Assembly: GCA_949288415.1 (NCBI GenBank) | Contig: CASEKE010000002.1 | Coordinates: 1 to 61,909 of the forward strand | DNA length: 61,909 bases | Origin: an uncultured Spirochaetales bacterium | GTDB lineage: Bacteria > Spirochaetota > Spirochaetia > Sphaerochaetales > Sphaerochaetaceae | Direction of reading: 5' to 3' | Shown here: piece after piece, positions 1 to 8,147 of the stretch | How the letters are laid out: every line of letters starts with the position of its first letter | Numbering within the stretch: position 1 is the first letter of the stretch | The notes under the pieces: generated by a model | The model's input: the letters and a program-made list of their open reading frames with translations, nothing else | Told to the model about the DNA's origin: nothing | Databases searched by the model: none | Translations under genes and position numbers: made by a program

Positions 1-549
1 GGGGTAGGCTACTGATGTCACCGTTGCGGGCAATCCAGTCCTCAGTGTGCCAATGTACTTCTCAGGAACCTGGATCTCGAGCTCCAGCGAGCCGGTCTCT
101 ACCATGAACGCCTCGGTCGTTGCCGAAACGGTTTCTCCGACGCTTATTCCGATGTCGCTTATTGTTCCCGAGACAGTAGTCGTGATCGGGCTTGTCCTGT
201 ATATGCTTCCTGTTACAGAAGGATCGACATATGCAAGAACCTGTCCTTTCTCTATCTCGTCTCCTTCCTCTACGAGAATCTCCGTTATCTTTCCTGCTGT
301 ATCCGGGTGTATTGCGATGTCGTCATCGGCTTTCACGACTTCCCCGTTGAACGGAAGTGTTTTGGTGAAGCTTCCGTATTCGACGTTCGATACATTGACG
401 TTCACTACTCCTGATATATTTTCTTCCATCATCACCGGTTCCTTTTCTGAAGCATTGTCGAAAAGCTTCATTGCAATCATGATGAGCAGGACTATTGCGA
501 TGATAGTCAGTACGATAGTAGATATCCTTCCGGTCTTGTCTGTTTTCAT
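1..549 (-). CDS. Efflux RND periplasmic adaptor (HlyD/AcrA family), 3' part missing at window edge
   Basis: The first 183 codons of a membrane-fusion protein are present; the rest lies beyond base 1. Residues 10-30 form one hydrophobic N-terminal membrane anchor. Residues 60-130 look like the biotinyl/lipoyl hairpin typical of efflux adaptors: a 'G-E-V-V-K-A-D-D-D' strand, then 'V-E-E-G-D-E-I-E-K-G-Q-V-L', then the mirrored half 'S-G-T-I-S-D-I-G-I-S-V-G'. Adaptors of this family link an inner-membrane pump to a TolC channel across the periplasm. The ATG at 549 has AGGAGAA upstream and lies 5 nt after the stop of the TolC-like gene, so the two are probably co-transcribed. The pump itself should follow outside the window; RND or MacB-type cannot be told. 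Confidence 0.85.
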   Translation of the reverse strand, partial: MKTDKTGRISTIVLTIIAIVLLIMIAMKLFDNASEKEPVMMEENISGVVNVNVSNVEYGSFTKTLPFNGEVVKADDDIAIHPDTAGKITEILVEEGDEIEKGQVLAYVDPSVTGSIYRTSPITTTVSGTISDIGISVGETVSATTEAFMVETGSLELEIQVPEKYIGTLRTGLPATVTSVAYP

Positions 550-554
550 TTAAG

Positions 555-1865
555 TCATTCTCCTTGTTTCTTGGTCATTGCTGACAGTTCCCTGATGTCC
601 CTCCCGATGTAGGTGGACAATTCATATTCCGCTATTGCGGCCTCGAGCTTTGATGAGGTCAGCTCGATGCTTGCATTCAGTCTGCTTTCTTCGTACTCGC
701 TCAATTCCGTTGAAGAAATTAGTCCTGCATCGAATGATTCCCAGGCCAGAGACAGTGTCTCTTCCGCCAGCGACAGCTTCGACTTGTCCAATTCGACGTT
801 CTTGAACGCTTGTTCCAGGGAAGATCGGTAACTGTCTATCGTGGTCCTGTATGTTTCAAGACCAGATTGTTTCTGCAGCTTTGCAATTTCCACGTCGGCT
901 TCTGCGTTCTTTACGTTGTTATTGGCCGAGGATGACGGGATATAGGCGCTGATCGGTATGGAGACTCCGAACGACAGTGATGTCGTGTCTTGGAAAATAT
1001 CCGATGACCCGAAGTCCGTACGGCCTTCGAAACCTGTGGATAGGCTGAGTGAAAGGGTCGGATACATATATGTGCTCTTGGTTTTCCTGAGGGCTGATTC
1101 AGCTATTTCCGTTTCAATGTCCAACCCTTTCAAATAGCTTGAAGTCGTTGTAGTGGCATTGACAATGTCGGTCGTGGAAGCGATTTCAAATGGGACTGGA
1201 TCCGGCATATCCGTATAGTCATAGTCGTCGACGGATTGTCCCAACAATACGGAAAAACTTTTTACGGCATTGGAATACGTCGCCTTTGCATCGTTCAGCG
1301 CACTCTCTGCTTCCAACATGTTTAGTTCCGAACTTCTGAGTGACAGATAGTCGGTGAGCCCGTTATTGTACCGTTCCAAGTCCTTTTCATAGCTGGTTTT
1401 TGCTAGTTCGTAGCTTTTTTCTGTTTCCGCAAGAGCTTCCTTCATGCCAGCGAGCGTATAGTAGGTTTCTGTAACCGATTTTTCCAGATCGACGATTGAG
1501 TCCTGGAGGTTCATGTCTGCCTGCTTGATTGCCGTTTCCATTTCGTCTAGCGATGCAAAAATAGATGTAGAGAAGGCCATTGAGATCGATAGGTCTCCTT
1601 CCAATGGAGTGCTAATCGTGTTCCCTGCAATGCTGCCTGTCGTCGTCAGTGATCCAGACAGACTTATATCAGGTATGAACAGCGATGCTTTGCTGTTGCT
1701 TCGCGCCGCCTTGTCGTTTTCAAGGTATGCGATTTCAAGGCTTTCGCTCGATTTCTTCGCGTCTTCGATCGCTTCCTCCAGAGTGAGAGGCTCCGCCGAG
1801 ACGGCGAATGCCGAAGAGCATATCGCCAAAATCATTGTGATGAGTGCAAGTCGTTTCATGTCCAC
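555..1865 (-). CDS. TolC-family outer-membrane efflux channel protein
   Basis: The 436-residue product has a signal peptide (residues 1-24, ending near S-A-E-P). It then shows the two long, Ser/Glu/Leu-rich alpha-helical repeats of TolC proteins, with short strand regions near residues 70-110 and 270-310. The length matches the family (about 420-480). TolC trimers form the outer-membrane duct of tripartite exporters. The start has a strong GGAAGGAG five bases upstream. The adaptor gene follows after 5 nt, giving the order channel-adaptor-(pump). The exported substrate cannot be inferred. Bases 1866-2074, upstream, hold no gene I recognise. Confidence 0.88.
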   Translation of the reverse strand: MDMKRLALITMILAICSSAFAVSAEPLTLEEAIEDAKKSSESLEIAYLENDKAARSNSKASLFIPDISLSGSLTTTGSIAGNTISTPLEGDLSISMAFSTSIFASLDEMETAIKQADMNLQDSIVDLEKSVTETYYTLAGMKEALAETEKSYELAKTSYEKDLERYNNGLTDYLSLRSSELNMLEAESALNDAKATYSNAVKSFSVLLGQSVDDYDYTDMPDPVPFEIASTTDIVNATTTTSSYLKGLDIETEIAESALRKTKSTYMYPTLSLSLSTGFEGRTDFGSSDIFQDTTSLSFGVSIPISAYIPSSSANNNVKNAEADVEIAKLQKQSGLETYRTTIDSYRSSLEQAFKNVELDKSKLSLAEETLSLAWESFDAGLISSTELSEYEESRLNASIELTSSKLEAAIAEYELSTYIGRDIRELSAMTKKQGE

Positions 1866-2074
1866 TCCTTCCGATAGATGTTGTCACTTTGATTCTTCTA
1901 TCTTTAGTTGAAGTTGATACGTCAGACCTGCTGTACTTTAGGTGGTATTGAATGTCAGAAATATGAAAAGATTGTCGGTATCATGAGCAATGTGACGCTA
2001 CAGCCGGATTCACAGTATGAAAAGTAAAATCACGTGCGTGTTTTCGTTTGCTCCATATGTCGGGACTATGCGCA

Positions 2075-2653
2075 TCAGTCGGACAGCATGCTCATGACCA
2101 GAAGAGGATAGAGGATCGCTTCGTCCGGCATGAAGAAGGAGAAGCCTACGTTCACGCTTGTGCTGCATGAGAAGAAAGGTTCGCCTGATTTTGGAATCAT
2201 GCCCAGAAAGTTTTCCTTGGCCGACAGTTCGATCGCAACTGTTTTTTCCCTGTTGAGAAAGAAACTTGTCCCGATGTCTATAAACCCACCGAAGCCGACC
2301 ATGACATCGTCATGTCGGTCGACGGGAATTAAAGCTCTGAATGTAGGTCCGATATATAGATGCATGTCAATCTTCGGAGCTGCCGTGAACGAGGACGCAA
2401 GGTATATGTACGTGTCCGTTACCAATGCCTTCCTGTCGAATGGAGAAACCCATATGTCGAAACCTGCACCGGTACCGATCCGGGAAGAGGCCGATGCGGG
2501 GTAAAGCAATGTGCCTCGGGTATAGCCTCCGAACGAGATGGCTTCGGGATCCAGATTGAAGTCTGTGGAATATCCGACGCTTATGTTCGCCGCGGCCGGC
2601 AATACAGTCACGCAGATGACGATGACAAATACCAATGCTACAAGCTTTCTCAT
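2075..2653 (-). CDS. Small secreted, probable outer-membrane beta-barrel protein
   Basis: This 192-residue protein has a clear signal peptide (about 22 residues, ending A-A-A-N). The rest alternates short hydrophobic strands with Gly/Ser/Asp turns, as in an 8-10-strand barrel. I recognise no named family. The Shine-Dalgarno is poor. It lies 209 nt upstream of the TolC-like gene and directly downstream of a response regulator on the same strand, so a regulatory link is possible but not shown. It could instead be a periplasmic beta-sandwich protein. Confidence 0.6.
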   Translation of the reverse strand: MRKLVALVFVIVICVTVLPAAANISVGYSTDFNLDPEAISFGGYTRGTLLYPASASSRIGTGAGFDIWVSPFDRKALVTDTYIYLASSFTAAPKIDMHLYIGPTFRALIPVDRHDDVMVGFGGFIDIGTSFFLNREKTVAIELSAKENFLGMIPKSGEPFFSCSTSVNVGFSFFMPDEAILYPLLVMSMLSD

Positions 2654-2710
2654 AGCATGAATTCTATCTCCGTAGCAGGGAAAAATCCATATGCGGAGAT
2701 GGAATATACT

Positions 2711-3406
2711 TTATGAGATTTTTTTGCCGGCGAATTTGTATCCGTAGCCTCTCACAGTGTCGATCCATCCCATGTTGCCCAGCTTGTTGCGTATGTTCTT
2801 TATATGGGTGTCCACCAGACGGTCATACGAATCGTAGTGATAGTCGAAGCATTCAGAGAGAATCTGCGAGCGTGAAATGAGGTTTGGACTGTTCTCTATG
2901 AGGTAGCTGACTATCTTCCACTCGGATGCTGTGATCGGTACTTCCGTCTCGTTCACGAGTATCCTGTGCCCCCTTCTGTCGTAGAGAAGCTTGTCCTGCC
3001 CGAGCGTGAATTCCATCCTGTCCGCTTCTCCTGCTTTTCCGCTGTCAAGCCTTCTGAAAAGTGCCTCGACGCGGAGGATCAGTTCCTTCGGACTGAACGG
3101 TTTTGTGATGTAATCGTCGCATCCGAGTTCAAAGCCAAGAATCCTGTCTGATTCGTCCACGCGTGCAGTACAGAAAAAGAGATGGAGATCTCCATATTTC
3201 TTTTTAGTTTCCTTTGCAAATAAAAAACCGTCTCCATCTGGCAACATCACATCCAGTATCAGCAGATCCGGCCTGCTGTCCGACAGCATTCTTCTGGTCT
3301 CGGAAAGGTTGCTGCATCCTACAGCATTGAATCCCGAGAGAGTCAAGTACTGGACAAGTCCATTTCTGATCAAATCATGGTCTTCAGTCACAATTATGTT
3401 TTTCAT
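2711..3406 (-). CDS. OmpR/PhoB-type response regulator, intact receiver
   Basis: The 231-residue protein has a receiver domain (1-115) and a winged-helix DNA-binding domain (about 130-228). The receiver carries the acidic pocket E8-D9, phosphoacceptor D52 in 'L-I-L-D-V-M-L-P-D-G-D-G', the Thr switch in 'F-F-C-T-A-R' and the Lys of 'D-D-Y-I-T-K-P-F'. The C-terminus has the typical 'V-D-T-H-I-K-N-I-R-N-K-L' recognition helix and 'V-R-G-Y-G-Y-K-F'. It is a paralogue of the regulator at 4842-5528, aligning without gaps through the receiver. No histidine kinase gene is adjacent, so it is an orphan here. No Shine-Dalgarno is visible before the ATG. Confidence 0.92.
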   Translation of the reverse strand: MKNIIVTEDHDLIRNGLVQYLTLSGFNAVGCSNLSETRRMLSDSRPDLLILDVMLPDGDGFLFAKETKKKYGDLHLFFCTARVDESDRILGFELGCDDYITKPFSPKELILRVEALFRRLDSGKAGEADRMEFTLGQDKLLYDRRGHRILVNETEVPITASEWKIVSYLIENSPNLISRSQILSECFDYHYDSYDRLVDTHIKNIRNKLGNMGWIDTVRGYGYKFAGKKIS

Positions 3407-3826
3407 ATCTGAAGTTTATTCACATAATTTGTAATAAATCAAATGAGAAAACCCTTACTTCATAAATAAGACATAATATGTGCAAAACTATCAAAAAAGG
3501 CCTGTCTTATGAAGAAATATGTAGGAAAAATCGTGATAATCGGGAGCATCGTTCCTATCTGATCTTGGCAAACCATCCTATATAATATAGTTGCATATAA
3601 TACTTACGTATTGGTAATCCATGTCGATGCCCTGCTTGTATTTCATATTCTCTACATCAAATCGTTGTCAAAAGATGAAATTTTGAAGATTCTTCACTCC
3701 AGCAACAGATTATTCACCGTTTTTCAGGTAATTTTTCACTCATTTTGCTTCACATTGCCTCATTATCGACATGGGAGAAATATAGCATCAGGGTATCAAG
3801 CAGATGATGCAAAGGAGAAATGCAAG
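3407..3826. other. 420-nt divergent intergenic region with AT-rich promoter-like sequence
   Basis: This region separates the minus-strand response regulator from the plus-strand secreted protein. It is AT-rich and holds two TATAAT boxes on the plus strand (3581-3586 and 3596-3601), but neither has a well-spaced -35. A TTGGCA lies at 3565. If either box is used, the secreted-protein mRNA has a leader of about 220 nt. The frame is open from 3611 to 3826, but I see no start with a ribosome site and no coding-like composition there. Confidence 0.35.
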
Positions 3827-4621
3827 ATGAAAAAGAAAATCCTATTGGCAATGGTTATCGCGTTGGTTTCCGCATCCATTTTCGCGACAGGTACCGGAAT
3901 GACTACAGAGAATCTCAAGGTCTACAACAGAGCGGACATTCTTTCCGACGATACCGAATCGTATGTTCCTACTGCCAGGAACCTTACGCTGACGCTTACC
4001 GACTCGTTCGGCAACGTCATCGATGAGACGTCGTCAACCGTCAGTTATGACATCGTCAACTACGGAAACCTCATCAAGCGGTTCGTAGTAGGCGACAGCG
4101 ACCCGATCGATATTGCTGACAAGTTCTACGACATCGTTCCGATCAGCGTATTCGCGGACAGCATAGAGTATACCGATCCGACATTTGTCGGAGACGAGAC
4201 GATCGACGGCAGGTCGGTAAAGGTATATTCCATTGAAGTCGGTATTGATCCGAATGCTTTTTTCTACGGGGCATCTCCCAGCGGCACGCTTATCGGATAC
4301 GACAAGAGCGACGACGACTATGACGGCGATGCGATTGTAAAGGTCTACGTCGATTCGACAACAGGTGCTCTCGTACGCGCCGAGTGGACGCTCTACTTCA
4401 ATCCTGGGCTTGGAGTAAGCAAGGAGACATACGACATGGTAGTGGACTACGATACTGTGGAAATCGATGGAACCGAGGTGGCCGCCGCGACGAAAGTGAC
4501 GATCGATGGAAGCTACAGGAATGCAACCAACACGTCCCTCATATACGACGCTGCCTCGTTCACGCTCGTGGATGAACTCTCAGGATACGTCTATCTCGAC
4601 GATTTTGAGAGAGCATGGTAA
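3827..4621 (+). CDS. Secreted protein of unknown function (signal peptide)
   Basis: The product has 264 residues. The ATG at 3827 was chosen because AAAGGAG lies 10 nt upstream and a clean signal peptide follows (lysines 2-4, hydrophobic core, cleavage near F-A-T-G); the longer open frame begins with no such signal. The mature part is acidic and rich in Asp, Thr, Val and Tyr with alternating beta-strand pattern. It resembles periplasmic or outer-membrane-associated beta proteins of the lipoprotein-sorting (LolA-like) type, but only in general character. It sits between two paralogous response regulators, which suggests it is their target or sensory partner. A strong hairpin follows 12 nt after the stop. 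Confidence 0.7.
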   Translation: MKKKILLAMVIALVSASIFATGTGMTTENLKVYNRADILSDDTESYVPTARNLTLTLTDSFGNVIDETSSTVSYDIVNYGNLIKRFVVGDSDPIDIADKFYDIVPISVFADSIEYTDPTFVGDETIDGRSVKVYSIEVGIDPNAFFYGASPSGTLIGYDKSDDDYDGDAIVKVYVDSTTGALVRAEWTLYFNPGLGVSKETYDMVVDYDTVEIDGTEVAAATKVTIDGSYRNATNTSLIYDAASFTLVDELSGYVYLDDFERAW

Positions 4622-4632
4622 GACGATAGACA

Positions 4633-4665
4633 CACAGAAGAGAGGGAAAAACCCTCTTTTCTGTG
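4633..4665 (+). terminator. Hairpin terminator after the secreted protein
   Basis: A 14-bp stem with one G-U pair (4633-4646 with 4652-4665) encloses an AAAAA loop. It starts 12 nt after the stop at 4621. The following bases are only modestly T-rich. Confidence 0.65.
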
Positions 4666-4841
4666 ATGATTTTGTGCTTTATGGCCTACCAACGACACCA
4701 TTTCCTCGTTTGAAACATGAATTATCCAGATTAAATGGTGCCGTTTCTTCACTGAATTGAAGTTAGATTGAAATATGGAATATCATTCGGGTGGTCCTTC
4801 GAACCGTTTCGAGGCTGTCCGTTCTTTTCGAGGTGTTTGAG

Positions 4842-5528
4842 TTGAAGAGTATTTTCGTGGCAGATCCGGATACGGAACAGAGAGACAATCTCATAAGGTA
4901 TCTTGTACTTAACGAATTCGATGCTAAAGGATTCGGCACTGTCTCCGAGCTCAATGATCAACTTGCCCACAGTACTCCCGATATGCTTCTTCTCGAAGTG
5001 GACTTCCTGGATGGAGATGGGTTTACGGTACTCAAGAAGGTGCGCAGCCGCTATACGTTTCCATGTCTCTTCGTCACATCGAGGACAAGTGAAAGCGATC
5101 GGATCCTTGCGTTCGAGCTGGGTGCCGACGACTACATCATGAAGCCTTGCTCTCTAAAGGAGCTCGTACTGAGGATAAGGACGATCTTCAGGCACGTATA
5201 CCATGAATCGTCCCATGATTCGGGCATCAAGAGTTGGTCGATCGCCACCGACGTACTGAGCTACGATGAAAGTTCGAGGTACTTCTACCTCAACGGCAAT
5301 CCTATTTCTTTCACGGTGTCCGAGCATAAGCTCATGGATCTTTTCGTGAAGAATCCTGGAGTCCTTTTTTCCAGAACGGATCTTCTTGTGCGTTGCTTCG
5401 GCTACGAGAGCGAGAGCTATGAGCGGATAATAGACACGCATATCAAGAACATCAGGAACAAACTCGGACCGTTCGGTTCCGAATGGATAGAGACTGTCAG
5501 GGGATACGGATACAGATTCGGAGGATAG
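4842..5528 (+). CDS. OmpR-type response regulator with Glu in place of the phosphoacceptor Asp
   Basis: The 228-residue product starts at a TTG (4842) with GAGGTG six bases upstream; this start matches the paralogue at 2711-3406 residue for residue. Receiver 1-115 and winged helix 130-227 are both complete, including 'V-T-S-R', 'D-D-Y-I-M-K-P' and 'V-R-G-Y-G-Y-R-F'. Position 52, the phosphorylated Asp of the paralogue, is Glu ('L-L-L-E-V-D-F-L-D-G-D-G', codon GAA). The first acidic-pocket residue is also lost (A7-D8-P9 against T7-E8-D9). It should therefore not be phosphorylated in the usual way. Glu at this site often mimics the active state, so it may act constitutively or be controlled by its amount. 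No kinase gene is nearby. Confidence 0.88.
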   Translation: MKSIFVADPDTEQRDNLIRYLVLNEFDAKGFGTVSELNDQLAHSTPDMLLLEVDFLDGDGFTVLKKVRSRYTFPCLFVTSRTSESDRILAFELGADDYIMKPCSLKELVLRIRTIFRHVYHESSHDSGIKSWSIATDVLSYDESSRYFYLNGNPISFTVSEHKLMDLFVKNPGVLFSRTDLLVRCFGYESESYERIIDTHIKNIRNKLGPFGSEWIETVRGYGYRFGG

Positions 5529-5798
5529 AAAAACATCCAGTCCATAAACTGCACGTATTCTTCTATTTCGACATGGGCGGCTCAATCAAAGACATGGCGA
5601 TTACAGGTTTTGCACATATAGTCCATAAGAATCAGGACGAGAATTGTATACGTATCGGGAAAGATACGGGAAATCGGATTATATGTGTCTTCCTCCACTT
5701 GCTGTGTTTTTCCGGACTCCGGTATCGTGATATCTCATACCGGATTTATTTCTGATTATGGGAGTACTTCCTCCTTAATCATATTTCCGTTTTACAGG
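5529..5798. other. Intergenic, no gene recognised
   Basis: This stretch lies between the response regulator and a terminator hairpin. An open frame from an ATG at 5574 could give about 60 residues, ending at 5755, but it has no ribosome site and no recognisable motif. I do not call it a gene. Confidence 0.4.
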
Positions 5799-5833
5799 CA
5801 GCTGCCGGAAGTTTTTCGGCAGCTGTTTTTTTT
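5799..5833 (+). terminator. Rho-independent terminator
   Basis: A 9-bp GC-rich stem (5799-5807 with 5817-5825) is followed by eight T residues (5826-5833). It ends a plus-strand transcript, probably that of the response regulator 270 nt upstream, and insulates the AraC-type gene. Confidence 0.8.
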
Positions 5834-5906
5834 CTCCGATGTGTCCGCTGCGTCGTAGTCCGGTCACGTATTGCATAGCCGGACCCGACGTGAGAGAATC
5901 AAAAGT

Positions 5907-6758
5907 ATGGAAACAAGCTCGTTGGAAATCTTTCCGAAAGAGAACTTCATAGATCTTTGTCTCTACCAGTACGGGGCAGAACGATGCGAAAGCGCCCATC
6001 TGTTCGGACCGGTGCGTAGAAATCATTTTCTCTTCCATTACGTTATCGATGGTACAGGGACTCTGGACGCCGAGAATCGCAGTGGACATTCCGAACGCTA
6101 TCAGATATATGCGGGACAGGGCTTCATGATCTTTCCAGGTCAGATTTGCACATACTATGCGTCGCGGGAGAGACCATGGCACTACTGCTGGATCGAATTC
6201 GACGGACTCAAGGTCAGAAGTACTCTGGAACGGATAGGGCTGAGCGAGGATTCGCCTGTATATGTTCCTGCTTTCGAACACGGAGGGGATCGTGTGCTTC
6301 AAGAGATGCGCAGCATGATAGATTCGCCTGAAGGAAGTTCGTCGTTTTTCAAGATTGCGCATGCATACCTTTTCCTCGATGCACTTTCCTCGACGGCGAA
6401 GAAGAGCGAAGGGAAAAGGGAAGGAAAACTTGCGGATTACTACATGAGCGAAACTATGGTCTTCATAGCGAACAACTATGACAAGGACATATCTGTGGAG
6501 AATATGGCAGCAAATCTCGGTCTAAACAGGAGCTACTTTTCCACTTTTTTCACGAGAGCCATAGGCAAGAGTCCCCAGCGCTTCCTGCTTGAATACAGGA
6601 TGGAGAAGGCTGAGGAACTTCTGCTTATTACCGACATGGACGTGCAGGAGGTAGGGGAGAAAGTAGGGTACTCGAACGCACTCCACTTTTCCCGTGCATT
6701 CAGGAACGCAGTCGGCGTCTCCCCATCGATATGGCGCAAGGAACGCCGTACCCAGTAG
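5907..6758 (+). CDS. AraC-family transcriptional regulator
   Basis: The 283-residue protein has an N-terminal cupin-like ligand domain (about 25-110, with the usual '...W-H-Y-C-W-I-E-F-D-G' end). A C-terminal double helix-turn-helix follows (about 180-280), including 'N-R-S-Y-F-S-T-F-F-T-R-A-I-G' and 'V-G-Y-S-N-A-L-H-F-S-R-A-F-R'. That C-terminal signature is typical of AraC/XylS activators. The ATG at 5907 is preferred over an upstream TTG at 5871. AraC proteins of this shape usually sense sugars and activate neighbouring catabolic genes, but no sugar operon is next to it, so the ligand and target are unknown. Confidence 0.88.
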   Translation: METSSLEIFPKENFIDLCLYQYGAERCESAHLFGPVRRNHFLFHYVIDGTGTLDAENRSGHSERYQIYAGQGFMIFPGQICTYYASRERPWHYCWIEFDGLKVRSTLERIGLSEDSPVYVPAFEHGGDRVLQEMRSMIDSPEGSSSFFKIAHAYLFLDALSSTAKKSEGKREGKLADYYMSETMVFIANNYDKDISVENMAANLGLNRSYFSTFFTRAIGKSPQRFLLEYRMEKAEELLLITDMDVQEVGEKVGYSNALHFSRAFRNAVGVSPSIWRKERRTQ

Positions 6759-6821
6759 TCCAAGTGTCTTTTTGCTTCGGACATGGGGCCGCGGTGACTA
6801 CGTGCGGCGTGGTCTTCCGTT

Positions 6822-7460
6822 CTATTTACGGTTTTGAGCAGTTTTTTTCTTCCGCTTCTCTTCAAAATAGAAGATTATGCATCCGATGATTCCTCCGACG
6901 CTTCCGTTTATCATGTCATTCATCGTGTCGACAATGCCGGGATTCTGAATTTCGGAATAGAATATCTCCCATTCGCGCGAAGTGTTTCTCTGTACATCGG
7001 CATGGAAGAAGAAGTCCGTGAGGAACTCGATGATTTCCCAGAAGCCTGCAGCGGCAACGGACAGTATGAGAAGGAAAATTATCTTTTCCCTCATCTTAAG
7101 CTCGTTTTCGAGGTGTTTAGGAAGGATGTTCACCGCGATGAGGGTTATTATTATCCCCGACAGAAAGTGCAGTATTATGTCATGGAAGAAGAACACCTTG
7201 TAGAGATCGAGACGGTTGGACCAGTATACGCTTATCGATATGAACAGCAGGAATACATAGAAGAGCAGTGCCGGAATTCTCTGTCCCCATTTCTTCCAGA
7301 CGATGGTAATCGTCGCGATCATAAGTATCGATATGAGACCTATTAGTGCGAACATTCCTGCACCTGCCAGCAGATCCAGGACGGCGGATCCTGCAGTTGA
7401 CACGACAAGAATGAGCGGAAAGATATCCCTGACTCCGAAAAATGATTTTTCTTTTCCCAT
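6822..7460 (-). CDS. YjdF-like (DUF2238) integral membrane protein
   Basis: The 212-residue protein has about six hydrophobic segments. It carries the polar motifs characteristic of the YjdF/DUF2238 family: 'D-I-I-L-H-F-L-S-G', 'G-F-W-E-I-I-E-F-L-T-D' and 'D-T-M-N-D-M-I-N-G' inside or next to helices. The family has no settled function. The C-terminus is a short basic tail (K-R-K-K-K). The gene stands alone between the convergent AraC gene and the downstream-facing tRNA. Confidence 0.72.
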   Translation of the reverse strand: MGKEKSFFGVRDIFPLILVVSTAGSAVLDLLAGAGMFALIGLISILMIATITIVWKKWGQRIPALLFYVFLLFISISVYWSNRLDLYKVFFFHDIILHFLSGIIITLIAVNILPKHLENELKMREKIIFLLILSVAAAGFWEIIEFLTDFFFHADVQRNTSREWEIFYSEIQNPGIVDTMNDMINGSVGGIIGCIIFYFEEKRKKKTAQNRK

Positions 7461-7545
7461 GTTTTACTGTTCCCTAGGAAATTCCAATGATATCTTGCCT
7501 TTTGTGAAAAGAAAAGGAGAAAGTGGAAATCTTGGGTTGGAACCG

Positions 7546-7570
7546 AAAAAAAAGATCCCGTCGTGGGATC
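7546..7570 (-). terminator. Terminator just after tRNA-Val
   Basis: On the minus strand a 6-bp stem (7565-7570 with 7554-7559) with a 5-nt loop is followed by eight T residues (7546-7553 read as A on the plus strand). It begins 4 nt past the tRNA 3' end. Confidence 0.85.
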
Positions 7571-7573
7571 CTA

Positions 7574-7645
7574 TGGGCGCGATTGGAGTTGGACCAACCA
7601 CCCTTGCCGTGTGAAAGCAATGCTCTACCGATGAGCTACGCGCCC
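7574..7645 (-). tRNA. tRNA-Val (anticodon CAC)
   Basis: The 72-nt cloverleaf folds fully. The 7-bp acceptor GGGCGCG pairs with CGCGCCC, the D stem is GCTC/GAGC, the anticodon stem is TTGCT/GGCAA with loop TTCACAC (anticodon CAC), and the T stem is GTTGG/CCAAT. The discriminator is A. CCA is not encoded. The T loop reads TCCAACT, so position 55 is C instead of the near-universal T. A terminator follows at once, so the tRNA is probably processed from a transcript ending there. Confidence 0.9.
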
Positions 7646-7682
7646 GTTGATACAAGAAAAATACCCAATTTTCGACAATAAG

Positions 7683-8147
7683 TCAATCGTTGGCGAGAAG
7701 AACTGTCGCCTGGGCGCTTATTGCCTCCATTCTCCCTTCTGAGTCGACACCTTCGTTCGTCTTTGCCTTGACCGATATCCTCGAGACATCGATGCCAAGC
7801 GCACCTGCAAGCGAGGACCGTATCGAATCTATGTACGGGCTGAGTTTCGGCCTTTCAAGCACCACGGTACAGTCCAGATTTATGATTTCCGCCTTCGTGA
7901 TATCCAGCGTCCGCGCTAGAAGCTCAAGGGATGGGATATCCTTGTACTGCATGTCCGATGGGGGAAAATGCGAGCCTATGTCTCCCATTGCCAATGCTCC
8001 GAACAGACTGTCTATTATCGCATGGATCAATACGTCGCCGTCGCTGTGGGCTTCTTCCCCGAGTTCTGAGGGAATCTCGACTCCTCCCAGATAGAGCTTC
8101 CTACCTCTTGTCAGGCGATGCAGATCGTAGCCTTGACCGATTCTCAT
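7683..8147 (-). CDS. ispF: 2-C-methyl-D-erythritol 2,4-cyclodiphosphate synthase
   Basis: IspF converts CDP-ME 2-phosphate to the cyclic diphosphate MEcPP with release of CMP, in the non-mevalonate (MEP) isoprenoid pathway. The 154-residue length is normal. The metal and active-site motifs are present: 'G-Y-D-L-H-R-L' near the N-terminus, 'H-S-D-G-D-V-L-I-H-A' (residues 34-43), 'G-D-I-G-S-H-F-P' and the C-terminal 'K-T-N-E-G'. It overlaps the ispD stop/start by 4 nt, so the two consecutive pathway enzymes are translationally coupled; in some bacteria they are fused. Confidence 0.97.
   Translation of the reverse strand: MRIGQGYDLHRLTRGRKLYLGGVEIPSELGEEAHSDGDVLIHAIIDSLFGALAMGDIGSHFPPSDMQYKDIPSLELLARTLDITKAEIINLDCTVVLERPKLSPYIDSIRSSLAGALGIDVSRISVKAKTNEGVDSEGRMEAISAQATVLLAND

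Noticed and set aside
3611..3826. 72-codon N-terminal extension of the secreted protein
   Set aside because: The ATG at 3827 has a proper ribosome site and starts a signal peptide; the extension has neither.
5574..5755. Small 60-residue gene after the second response regulator
   Set aside because: No ribosome site, no motif, and ends in a random hydrophobic stretch.
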